A stretch of 64,000 nucleotides of DNA from positions 1 through 64,000 of the forward strand of contig CAVZSC010000028.1 in assembly GCA_963777755.1 (NCBI GenBank), in the 5' to 3' direction. Of this stretch, positions 1 to 8,081 are shown one piece after another. Within the stretch, counting starts at the first letter, position 1; each line of letters begins with the position of its first letter. The position numbers and the translations under genes are program-made. This DNA comes from DATFWC01 sp963777755 (GTDB lineage: Bacteria; Pseudomonadota; Alphaproteobacteria; Rhizobiales; Xanthobacteraceae). Below the pieces are notes generated by a model. That model was not told where the DNA came from. It did no database searches and saw only the letters and a program-made list of their open reading frames with translations.

Positions 1-462
1 GCTGATGGGCTGCCGGTCCGTCGACCAGCTGAGCCGTGACAACTTGAGGTTAAGATGAGCGACGGAACCCCCGGCCTGATTTTCAGAGGGGGTGTTGGGG
101 TGTTGAGGGGTGTTGTTCTAGCCCCATGTAGCCAAAATGGCAATTATTCGTACCCCGTATCTATACACTATATAAAACTGCCAATTTGGCTATGCGTGGC
201 CAAATTAACACCCCCTAACACACACCCCCTGCTTACAGGTCATCCGGATTAGCCGTGTCAACGTACCATTTGATGGCGTCCTTAGGGCTGGCGACAGCGT
301 CGTCCGCTCCGGGTCCTGCGCACCGAGCTGACGCGAATTTGAGCGGTGCGGAATCGCTACCGCGCCGCGCTGGACGTTGCTTGCTGTACCGTATTGTGGT
401 ACATCTGAACCGGATACCGAACCGCACGGCCCGCGGTTTTCGATCAGCCGCGCGATCGCACG
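1..462. other. Non-coding AT-rich patch with nested inverted repeats
   Basis: No convincing gene lies before 463. The stretch 88-215 is organised as nested inverted repeats: outer arms GGGGGTGTT (88-96) and AACACCCCC (207-215), inner arms TAGCCAAAATGGC (129-141) and GCCAATTTGGCTA (180-192, one mismatch). The core between the inner arms is AT-rich, unlike the surrounding DNA. Three near-tandem GGGGTGTTG units lie at about 89-115. It sits just upstream of phage packaging genes, so a phage control or replication site is possible, but that is inference. Confidence 0.4.
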
Positions 463-789
463 ATGAACGCACACGGTGGAAAACGGCCGGGCGCTGGGCG
501 CCCCACGGGAGCGGCCAGCCGTGCAAACGAGCAGGTGCGGCAGGAAGCAGCCGCAACCGGGGAGCTGCCGCTCGCCTACATGCTGCGGATCATGCGCGAT
601 CCGAGCCAGCCGGTCGGCCGGCGTGACGAGATGGCCAAGGCCGCCGCTCCGTTCTGCCATTCGCGCCTTTCGTCGGTCGAGCATTCGGGTGAGATCGCGC
701 GCCCGACGGTCATTCGCGCTCCCGCTGTTTCGGCAACCCCCGCCGCGTGGCAGGCGGAATACGTGCCGGGTGCAAACGAGAAGCACTGA
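463..789 (+). CDS. Phage small-terminase-like protein (108 aa)
   Basis: The N-terminus reads KRPGAGRPTG, a basic glycine-rich opening common in phage terminase small subunits and related packaging proteins. The rest is a short helical protein (about residues 20-65) with a disordered tail. Its stop overlaps the start of the large-terminase gene (TGATG at 787-791), the usual arrangement for terS-terL. I saw no clear HTH, so the assignment rests on the N-terminal motif and the neighbour. It could also be an unrelated phage hypothetical protein. Confidence 0.55.
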   Translation: MNAHGGKRPGAGRPTGAASRANEQVRQEAAATGELPLAYMLRIMRDPSQPVGRRDEMAKAAAPFCHSRLSSVEHSGEIARPTVIRAPAVSATPAAWQAEYVPGANEKH

Positions 790-2278
790 TGGCGGATGGC
801 GAGACAGCCGCCACTGAGTACACGATCGGGTGGGAGGCTCAAAAGGGGCCGCAAACGGCCCTGCTGGCGTGCCCGGTGTTCGAGGTTTTCTTCGGCGGCG
901 CCCGCGGCGGCGGCAAGACGGACGGGATGCTCGGCGAATGGGCCTCCCATGCTGCTCTGCACGGAAAGAACGCTGTCGGGTTGATGATCCGTCGCGAGCG
1001 GGTGCAGCTCCTCGAGACGATCGAGCGAAGCCGGCACCTCTATGGGCCGCTCGGGGCGAGATACAACGATCAGGACAAGATGTGGCGCTGGCCGAACGGC
1101 GCTCGACTTCGCTTTGCTTATCTCGAGCGCGACGCGGACGCGGACGCTTACCAGGGGCACAGCTACACGCGGGTGTATGTCGAGGAGCTGGGCACGTTCC
1201 CGAGCGCCTCGCCGGTTCTGCGGCTGATGGCAACGTTGCGCTCTGGCGCGGGTGTACCCTGCGGGTTTCGGGCAACAGGCAACCCTGGCGGGCCCGGACA
1301 CCAATGGGTCAAGGCGCGCTATATCGACCCCAATCCTGCCGGATGGGAAATCCGAAAGTTCACGTATGAGAATCCGTGGACGCGCGAGACGATCGAGCAG
1401 GATCGCGTCTTCATTCCGAGCAAGCTGCAAGACAACAAATTTCTCGGGCCAGAGTACGTTGCAAACCTGCAGATGGTCGGCAGCGACACGCTGGTGCGGG
1501 CGTGGCTCGAGGGCGACTGGACGGTCATCGAGGGCGCCTACTTCGATTGTTGGCGCTACGATCTGCACGTCGTGGAGCCGTTCGCGGTGCCCGCCCATTG
1601 GGGGCGGTTCCGCTCGATGGACTGGGGCTCGGCCAAGCCCTTCTCGGTGGGATGGTGGGCAATAGTGGGAGACGATCACTGCCTGCCCGCCGAAGGCGGC
1701 TCGAATAGGGTGATCCCCCGCGGCGCGCTCGTGCGGTACCGGGAGTGGTACGGCGCGGCCGAGCCCGAACGTGGGGCTCAAGATGACCGCCGAGGCCGTC
1801 GGCGCAGGGATCGTCCAGAGAGAGTCGGCGCGATCCCAATCTCCGGTACGGGGTGCTCGATCCCGCGTGCTTCCGGGAGGACGGCGGGCCCTCGATCGCG
1901 GAGCGGATCAACAAGGAGCTTATTGCGGCTCGTCTGCGGCCCTTCCACGCCGCGGACAACTCCCGCGTCCCTCAGCGGGGATCGATGGGGGGATGGGATC
2001 AGGTGCGGTCCCGCCTGGTCGGCCAGGATGGCCGGCCGATGATCTACTGCTTCAGCAATCATGCTGACAGCATTAGAACGATCCCGGCCCTCCAGCATGA
2101 TCCGGCGCGGCCCGAGGATGTGAACACCGAGTCCGAGGATCACGCGGGGGACGAGTGGCGCTATGCGTGCATGTCTCGGCCGTTCGTGCGGGTGCCCGTG
2201 GCACGCACGAGGAGCGTGCCAGACGTGGGATATGCCCCATTCCGCTCTGCCGCGCCGGATGATTGGAAGCTCTACTGA
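789..2278 (+). pseudogene. Phage terminase large subunit, broken by two frameshifts
   Basis: The product would be the ATPase/nuclease motor that packages phage DNA. The first frame (789 to about 1770) carries a Walker A-like GGARGGGKT, an EELGTFP stretch fitting Walker B, and the RSMDWGSAKPFSVGWWA segment that opens the nuclease domain. The protein continues in the +1 frame (GLKMTAEAVGAGI, from about 1771) and then in a third frame (YGVLDPACFREDGGPSIAER, about 1850-2278). Both shifts fit one extra base each, near 1765 and 1825. After the stop a 12-codon ORF starting at 2278 (MAEAAYAVGRAA) may be the stump of the portal gene; no portal, capsid or integrase follows. This is a decayed prophage or a gene hit by base-call errors. 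Confidence 0.8.
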
Positions 2279-2378
2279 TGGCCGAGGCCGCCTACGCCGT
2301 CGGTCGCGCCGCTTGAGCCAATCTTGCTGCGGATTGCATGCGATTGTGTTGGGCACGTCGGTTTGCCGAGGAGCCGCG

Positions 2379-2580
2379 ATGACCACGGAACACGCGAGTT
2401 TCGCGGGCCAACTGGCGTGGGACATGGGGAACGGGTTCAATTTTCAGCTACCTCCTCGGCGCGTATTTTGACATTCGCAGCCAATTCGCCTGGAGTTCGC
2501 CTCGCGCATCAATCAGACGCCGGAGTCTCGCCATCTCGGGTATCCAGTTCGACGAAGTCTCCAATCGGCCGCCAACTTGG
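2379..2580 (+). pseudogene. Fragment of a SphA/MetA-pathway-type outer-membrane transporter
   Basis: In one frame from 2379 the sequence reads AWDMGNGFNF, and after a one-base shift near 2442 it continues SYLLGAYFDIRSQFAWSS and then GIQFDEVSNRP. From memory these blocks match the transporter family of the MetA pathway of phenol degradation (COG4313, SphA), where GNG-FNFSYLLGAYFD and GIQxDQVTNRPQ are typical. Only about 65 residues remain, with no start or end, so this is a remnant. An HMM search of the three-frame translation would decide it. Confidence 0.5.
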
Positions 2581-2842
2581 CCTCAGGCGAGGGGCAACTG
2601 CTCAGTTTCCGTCCCCGGGCCGTCCCCAGCTCAAAACCCGGCAGGGACGGTGCGACGAAATACCCCGTCAAAAGGGGATTTCTCGCATTTCATGGGCGTT
2701 TATGCGACGTGATCGCCTGCCTCGTCGCCAATCAGGCCGCGCTGTCGCCCGGTTGCCGGCGGGCGCTTGCGTCGGCGCGATAGCAGGCGAGGCCTGATCA
2801 CGATGGCGTCCGCGCGTTGTTGCGGGCGCCGGCACAGCCAAC
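2581..2842. other. No gene seen
   Basis: I see no codon-like reading frame with recognisable features here. It lies between the transporter remnant and the 3' end of the LysR gene. Confidence 0.5.
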
Positions 2843-3799
2843 TCAGGCACCGGTCTTCCGGCGCGATGCTTTGCGAAGCGGCCTCCAATCGAGCGCCGCC
2901 ACCTCCCGACTGATCCAGTCGCGGAACGCCTGCACCGGCGGATGCTCCTGTCGTCTCCTGGGAGAGACGAGGTACCAGGCGCGCGCCGAGGGCAGCGCCA
3001 GTGGCACTGGAATCACCAGCCGCCCGGCACGCAGATCGTCGTAGGCCAGCAGGTCGTGCGAGAGCAGCACCCCGGCGCCTTCGCTCGCCGCCTCGAGGGC
3101 GTGATCGGCGCTGTCGAAGCGCAGCCCATGGCTCACGTCCACGCCGTCGATGCCCGCGGCCTTGAACCAGTCGGCCCAGGTCGGCACACCGGGCCGGGTG
3201 ATCAGCGTATCGTCGTGGATACGGGGCGCGCGCGCCAGCGCTTCCGGCGTGTGCAGGGGCCCATGGCTGTCGATCAGCCGCGGGCTGCACACCGGCACGA
3301 ACGACATGTCGATCAGCTTCTCGGCCACCAGCGCCGGATCGGCGAGAGAACCGATCAGCATGTAGCGCACCGCCACGTCGACGCCGTCGGTGGTGAAATT
3401 GGCGAGCTTCAGCGAGGAGGAGATGCGCGTGTCGATCTCCGGGTGCGCGCTGGCGAAGCGATGGAGCCGCGGCGCCAGCCATTTCGAGGTGAGGCCGGGC
3501 GGCGTGCTGACCACCAGGACGCGCCCGTTGTCCGCCTGGCGGAGACCGGCCACCGCGTCTCGCAACTGGAGAAAGGCGGTTTGCACACCGGGATAGAGCA
3601 GCTTGCCCGCTGCCGTGAGCGCGATCGCGCGCACGCGCCGTTCGAACAGCTCTACCCCGAGCTGTGCCTCCAGCCCGCGAATCTGGTGGCTCACCGCCCC
3701 GGGGCTGACGTTGAGCTCGGACGCCGCCTTGGTGAGGCTCAGGTGTCGGGCGGCTGCCTCGAACGCCCGCAAGGCGTTCAGCGGTGGCAATGAACGCAT
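2843..3799 (-). CDS. LysR-family transcriptional regulator, GcvA-like
   Basis: At 318 aa it has the usual LysR length. The N-terminal winged HTH (about residues 5-64) reads LNALRAFEAAARHLSLTKAA and then SPGAVSHQIRGLE, the pattern of the GcvA/AmpR branch. The rest is the periplasmic-binding-type effector domain (about 90-295; VVSTPPGLTSKWLAPRLHRF). The C-terminus is basic. The gene is divergent from a DUF1127 gene and an enoyl-CoA hydratase operon, the classic LysR arrangement, so it probably controls that operon and itself through the repeats at 3808-3901. The ligand cannot be told from sequence. Confidence 0.9.
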   Translation of the reverse strand: MRSLPPLNALRAFEAAARHLSLTKAASELNVSPGAVSHQIRGLEAQLGVELFERRVRAIALTAAGKLLYPGVQTAFLQLRDAVAGLRQADNGRVLVVSTPPGLTSKWLAPRLHRFASAHPEIDTRISSSLKLANFTTDGVDVAVRYMLIGSLADPALVAEKLIDMSFVPVCSPRLIDSHGPLHTPEALARAPRIHDDTLITRPGVPTWADWFKAAGIDGVDVSHGLRFDSADHALEAASEGAGVLLSHDLLAYDDLRAGRLVIPVPLALPSARAWYLVSPRRRQEHPPVQAFRDWISREVAALDWRPLRKASRRKTGA

Positions 3800-3807
3800 G
3801 AGAAAAA

Positions 3808-3901
3808 CTCAATCATCGTGCGAGAACTACTCCTTTGTCACGATGAAACAACGCAGTCAACATGGCCGCAATCTCAATCATGAGTGAGAATTGCTCATGA
3901 T
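3808..3901. promoter_or_regulatory. Two related LysR-type operator candidates in the divergent promoter region
   Basis: Two similar sites lie about 65 bp apart: CTCAATCATCGTGCGAGAA starting at 3808 and CTCAATCATGAGTGAGAATT starting at 3873. The second contains a perfect inverted repeat, ATCATGAG (3877-3884) and CTCATGAT (3894-3901), with a 9-nt spacer. Their position between a LysR gene and a divergent operon fits recognition and activation sites. Binding is inferred. Confidence 0.5.
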
Positions 3902-3919
3902 CAAACCCAGGACAGAGCC

Positions 3920-4165
3920 ATGAATGCGATCACATCCCAATCCGATTTCGTCCGTTGCCGCGCGGTTCCGCAGCAGGCGCACAGCGCCGTTCGCCGGCGT
4001 AGAGGCATTCTCCGCTGGCTCTACGAGGCCGTCATGCTGTCGTGCCAGCGCCGGGCGGAGCGGGACATGGGTCGCCTGCTGACCCAGTCGGGCGGTCGCC
4101 TCACCGATGATATCGAGCGCCGGATGACCGAGCAGTTGATCCGTAACGGCTATTTTTGGCGCTGA
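3920..4165 (+). CDS. DUF1127-type small basic protein
   Basis: An 81-aa protein, very basic in the middle, with the DUF1127 (YjiS-like) pattern: RWLYEAVMLSCQRRAERDM followed by LTDDIERRMTEQLIRNGYFWR, where LxDIxxR is the family signature. Family members are short alphaproteobacterial proteins, some of which bind RNA or affect small-RNA stability and phosphate or C1 metabolism. An earlier in-frame ATG at 3884 exists but sits inside the inverted repeat, so 3920 is the better start. It lies 15 bp before the enoyl-CoA hydratase gene and is probably co-transcribed with it. Confidence 0.7.
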   Translation: MNAITSQSDFVRCRAVPQQAHSAVRRRRGILRWLYEAVMLSCQRRAERDMGRLLTQSGGRLTDDIERRMTEQLIRNGYFWR

Positions 4166-4180
4166 TCGTAGGTCGACCCG

Positions 4181-4972
4181 ATGTCCGAACCCGTTCTGGT
4201 CGAGCATCGCGGCAACGCGGCGCTGATCACGCTGAACCGGCCGGACAAGCTCAACGCGCTCGACTACGCGCTGATCGATCGGTTGCTCGAGGTCCTCGAC
4301 ATCGCCGAGGACGATGACGAGGTTCGCGCCATCGTTCTGACCGGCGCCGGCGAGCGCGCGTTCTGCTCCGGCGCCGACATCGCGTGTTTTGCGCCGAGCG
4401 TGCGGCGCGGAGCAACGGTCGCCTTGCGGGAGTTCGTGCGGCGCGGCCAGCGCCTGACCAGCCGGATCGAGAATTTTCCCAAGCCGGTCATCGTCGCCGT
4501 CAACGGCCTCGCGCACGGCGCCGGCTGCGAGATCACCGAGGCGGCGCCGCTCGCGATCGCCAGCGAGCGGGCGGAATTCTGCAAGGCCGAGATCAACCTC
4601 GGTTTCGCGCCGCCGTTTGGCGGAACGCAGCGCCTGCCGCGGCTGATCGGTCGCAAGCGCGCGCTGCGCATGATCCTCACCGCGGAGCCTATCGCGGCGG
4701 CCGAAGCCTGCCGGATCGGTCTCGTGAACGACGTGGTCGCGCACGAGGATCTGCGCGCAACAGCCTTCGAGCTTGCACATACGATCGCCGCCAAATCGCC
4801 GTTGGCGGTCGCCGCCTGTCTCGGCAGCGTGACGCGCGGCCTCAATGTCGCGATCGACGAGGGCCTCGCCATCGAGGCGAGCTACTTTGCCCGCATGGCG
4901 GGGACGCGCGACATCGAGGAAGGAATTTCCGCATGGCTGACACGGCGCGTGCCGCAGTTCACCGGGACGTAA
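4181..4972 (+). CDS. Enoyl-CoA hydratase/isomerase family protein
   Basis: 263 aa, full crotonase-fold length. The oxyanion-hole segments are visible: ERAFCSGADIACF (about residues 64-76) and VNGLAHGAGCEITEAAPLAIA (about 107-127). The segment AEINLGFAPPFGGTQRL keeps a glutamate at the usual PE position and the GGTQRL signature. Members hydrate or isomerise acyl-CoA thioesters, but the substrate cannot be read. The gene follows the DUF1127 gene by 15 bp and precedes a cupin-like gene, suggesting a small catabolic operon under the divergent LysR regulator. Confidence 0.88.
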   Translation: MSEPVLVEHRGNAALITLNRPDKLNALDYALIDRLLEVLDIAEDDDEVRAIVLTGAGERAFCSGADIACFAPSVRRGATVALREFVRRGQRLTSRIENFPKPVIVAVNGLAHGAGCEITEAAPLAIASERAEFCKAEINLGFAPPFGGTQRLPRLIGRKRALRMILTAEPIAAAEACRIGLVNDVVAHEDLRATAFELAHTIAAKSPLAVAACLGSVTRGLNVAIDEGLAIEASYFARMAGTRDIEEGISAWLTRRVPQFTGT

Positions 4973-5055
4973 CCACCCGCGTCCGGCCTGTTCATCGCGC
5001 CAACGACGTGGCACCTTCCGCCCCACCTTCGGATCGTCAGGACGGAGACTTGGCC

Positions 5056-5559
5056 ATGAGCTATACGCTTGATCGATTCTCGGCCGACTGCCGGGCAGCC
5101 CTGTTGCAGAATCCCGGCCCGGCGGGTCGCGAGCTGGTGCGCCAATACACGGAGCGGGCGTGCTCCGATCCGGAGTTCGTCGCCCGCCATCTCGGCCCCG
5201 ACGCGACCGACGAGCGGAAGATCCTCTACGAGGACCCTGATCTGCGCTTCTGCATTCTTGCCCACGTGTATCGCGGGGCAAAGAGCAGTGCGCCGCACGA
5301 TCATGGCCCGAGCTGGGCCGTGTATGGCCAGGCGGCCGGGGTCACCGAGATGACCGACTGGCGCCTCGTCGCCAAGCCCGCCGACGGGCAGCCCGGGAAG
5401 GTCGAGAAGGTGCGCACCTATGGTCTCTCCCCCGGCACGGCCCACCTCTACAACGAGGGCGACCTGCACTCGCCGCGGCGCGAATCCGAAACCCGCCTGA
5501 TCCGCATAGAAGGCGTCGATCTCACCGCGGTGAAGCGCGACAAGTTCGAGGCGGCGTGA
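5056..5559 (+). CDS. Cupin-fold, cysteine-dioxygenase-like protein (167 aa)
   Basis: The protein holds a cupin-like core with HDHGPSWAVYGQ (His-x-His, a metal-binding pair) and a later His in the segment NEGDLHSPRR, resembling RmlC-type and cysteine-dioxygenase-like cupins. The ATG at 5056 has GGAGACTTGGCC in front of it. The same frame is open back to 4933, overlapping the end of the hydratase gene, so a longer product cannot be excluded. Its position after an enoyl-CoA hydratase suggests a role in the same catabolic pathway; the substrate is unknown. Confidence 0.7.
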   Translation: MSYTLDRFSADCRAALLQNPGPAGRELVRQYTERACSDPEFVARHLGPDATDERKILYEDPDLRFCILAHVYRGAKSSAPHDHGPSWAVYGQAAGVTEMTDWRLVAKPADGQPGKVEKVRTYGLSPGTAHLYNEGDLHSPRRESETRLIRIEGVDLTAVKRDKFEAA

Positions 5560-6130
5560 CCCGGCGCTGAACGCCTCCCCGCAACATCCGCGCCCGCCCT
5601 GTTGGACGGCGGATCGCCATCAGCATGCCGATCCTCCGGCGCAGAGACGGCGCTTCTGTCGTGCCGAATGCGCTCGGGTGGTGGACCATACTTTCTATTG
5701 ATCATTACGGTGGCACGGAGATGCCGATGAGATTTGCGTCGATGATCGATCGTATTCCTCTCGTTGATCATGCGGTGGAAAAGGGCGTTTTGGTCCGCTG
5801 ATCACACCGGTGCGATTAAAAACTGATCATGCATGGTCGCATCCGGGGGCTCGGGCCTGGAGCACGTGATGAGGTGCTGTGATTCGAATTGCGCGCCGTC
5901 GCAACGGCTTGGATCATTGCAGCCGCATCACCTCGAAGTGCGCGTCGATTATCGACGGACCTGTCCTCAGCCGTTTGTATGAGCCTCCTCACAAAAGTAT
6001 GCGCGCAATGCAGCCATGCGCCGTTGTGCATGCCGGATAGGCAGTGAACCGGATCGCTCGAGTTTACGACGCATGGTCCGTCGATGTGCCTGGACAGCCC
6101 AGGCACGGCACACTCGAAAGGAGCGGTACC
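5560..6130. other. Intergenic, no gene recognised
   Basis: About 570 bases hold only short unconvincing frames on both strands. The last part must carry the promoter of the leader peptide gene at 6131; no clear -35/-10 stands out. Confidence 0.5.
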
Positions 6131-6307
6131 ATGAGCGATCTGAATATTGCATCGACGGTCGGCCCGGAGCTGCGCGTCCTGGGGGACGACGAGCTGGATT
6201 CGGTGAACGGTGGGTTCATCTGGATCGCCGCGGTTGTCGGCGGCTTCGCGGTTGGCACCGGAATTCGCTACGCGGCCGACGCGATTGCTAGCTGGCTCCT
6301 CGACTAG
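6131..6307 (+). CDS. Double-glycine leader peptide, bacteriocin-like (58 aa)
   Basis: A short ORF whose first 28 residues end in LGDDELDSVNGG. This matches the double-glycine leader consensus (acidic ELxxVxGG) cleaved by C39-peptidase ABC exporters. The predicted mature part (residues 29-58) is hydrophobic and glycine-rich, FIWIAAVVGGFAVGTGIRYA, ending AIASWLLD, as in class II bacteriocins or other small secreted pore formers. The start is supported by GAAAGGAGCGGTACC just upstream, and a strong hairpin follows at 6360. No C39 exporter or immunity gene was recognised nearby. The activity is inferred, not shown. Confidence 0.7.
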   Translation: MSDLNIASTVGPELRVLGDDELDSVNGGFIWIAAVVGGFAVGTGIRYAADAIASWLLD

Positions 6308-6359
6308 GCGAGGGAGCGGCAGGCTCTGCGCGGAATTGCGGAGCATGCCGACCTTGCTG

Positions 6360-6385
6360 GGGCACGCACCTTCGGGTGCGTGCCC
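6360..6385 (+). terminator. Strong TTCG-capped hairpin after the leader-peptide gene
   Basis: GGGCACGCACC (6360-6370) and GGTGCGTGCCC (6375-6385) form an 11-bp perfect stem closed by a TTCG tetraloop. There is only a weak T-rich tail. It lies between the peptide gene and the convergent efflux gene, so it can end transcription from either side. Confidence 0.65.
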
Positions 6386-6428
6386 ACGTTTGCAATGTAG
6401 TTGTTGCGATCGGATACCTGACCGACAC

Positions 6429-8067
6429 CTAATGGCCGCTTGTGGTCTGCGCCGGCGCGGCCGGCCGCTTCATGACGATCGCCAGGGCCGCGAGGCCGAG
6501 GAACAGCAGCGTCAGCAGGAAGAACACGTCGGCGAACGCCATCACGACGCCCTGCTGGTGGGTCACGAGGTTGAGCTGCTTGAGCGCCATCGCCTGCGCG
6601 TCGCTGCCGTAGCTGTGGAAGCGCGGCGGCGAGGTTGTTGAGCGCTTCCAGCGCGGCAGGACGCGACCAGGTCACCGCCTCGTGCAGGCGCGCGAGGTGC
6701 AGGTCGGTGCGGTCGTTGAGGATCGTCGTGAGGCCGGCGAGGCCGACTGCGCCGCCGAGATTGCGCGTGAGGTTGTAGAGGCCGGAGGCGTTCTTCACCC
6801 GCTCGGCCGGAAGCGTGCCGAGCGAGATGTTGTTGATCGGGATAAACGCCAGCATCAGCCCGACGCCGCGGAAGATCTGCGGCCACAACAGCTCCCAGAA
6901 ATCCCAGTCCCGGGTGAGCCAGGTCATCCACCAGGTGCCGGCGGCGAACAACACGAAGCCCGCCACCAGCATGATGCGCGGGTCGAGGCGGGTCATGAGC
7001 CGCCCGGCGATCGGCGCGGTGGCGAACTGGGCGAGACCGGTGACGAACAGGGCCTCGCCGATCATCAGCGCATTGTAGCCGCGGATCTGTGCGAGGTAGA
7101 GCGGATACAGATAGGTGAGCCCGTAGAGGCCGATGCCGAGCACGAAGGAGAACAGCGAGCCGAGCGCGAAATTGCGGTCGGCGAAAGCCTTGAGATCGAC
7201 GATCGGCTCGCGCGCCAGGAACATGCGGACGAAGAACGCGAACGCCGCGAGGCCGGAGATCCAGGCGGCGGCCAGCACCGTCTCGTCCCCGAACCAGTCG
7301 TTGCGCGGCCCTTCCTCCAGCACGTATTCGAGCGCGCCGAGGAACCCCGCCATGAACACGAGCCCCGACCAGTCGAAATGTCGGAACAGCTTCAGGTCCG
7401 GCTTGTCGAAATCGATCAACGCGAAGGTGATCAGCGTCACCGCGATGCCGGGCCCGATATTGATGAAGAACAGCCAGTGCCACGACAGCGCGTCGGTGAG
7501 GTAGCCGCCGATCGTCGGGCCGATGGTCGGCGCGAGCGTCGCCACCAAGCCGATCAGCGGCGTGATCAGGCCCATGCGCGAGCGCGGAAAGATCATGAAC
7601 GAGGTGGCGAAAACGGTGGGGATCATGCCGCCGCCGATGAAGCCCTGTAAGACCCGCCACACGATGATCTCGTTGATCGAGGTGGAGAGCCCGCACATCA
7701 GGCTCGCCGCCGTGAACCCGGCCGCCGATATGCTGAAGAGGATGCGCGTCCCCAACGCCCGCGACAGGAATCCCGACAGCGGGATCATCACCACTTCGGC
7801 GATCAGGTAGGCGGTCTGGACCCAGGAGATCTCGTTGCTCGAGGCGGCGAGCCCGGCCTGGATCTCGGTCAGCGACGCGGAAACGATCTGCACGTCGAGG
7901 ATCGCCATGAACATGCCGAACACCATGGCGAGGAAGGCGATGAGGCGGCGCGGCTCGATACGATCGGCGTCGGCCGCCGGCACTGCCTCTCTTCTCCCTC
8001 CCCCGCTTGCGGCGGAGAGGCGGGCAGGTGGCAAGCCTCTTGCCGTCGGGTTCGCCGCGCTGGACAT
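6429..8067 (-). CDS. DHA2-family MFS efflux protein, EmrB-like, with a frameshift near the C-terminus
   Basis: The reading frame starting at 8067 (MSSAANPTARG) shows the 14-helix drug:H+ antiporter-2 pattern: VFGMFMAILDVQIVSASL, then WVQTAYLIAEVVMIPLSGFL and GFIGGGMIPTVFA in the N-half, and FIPINNISLGTLPAERVKNASGL in the C-half. Near 6635 one extra G shifts the frame. After correction it continues HSYGSDAQAMALKQLNLVTHQ, then a last membrane helix and PAAPAQTTSGH, to a TAG at 6429. The shift is either a lesion or a base-call error. The partner EmrA-like gene lies just upstream in the same operon, and a TetR gene is divergent. Expected role: export of toxic compounds through an inner-membrane / adaptor / outer-membrane channel complex. 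Confidence 0.85.
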
Positions 8068-8081
8068 GGCACCCTCGCTCT

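Noticed and set aside
89..115. GGGGTGTTG repeats as a CRISPR start
   Set aside because: Units are under 10 bp, directly adjacent and without spacers.
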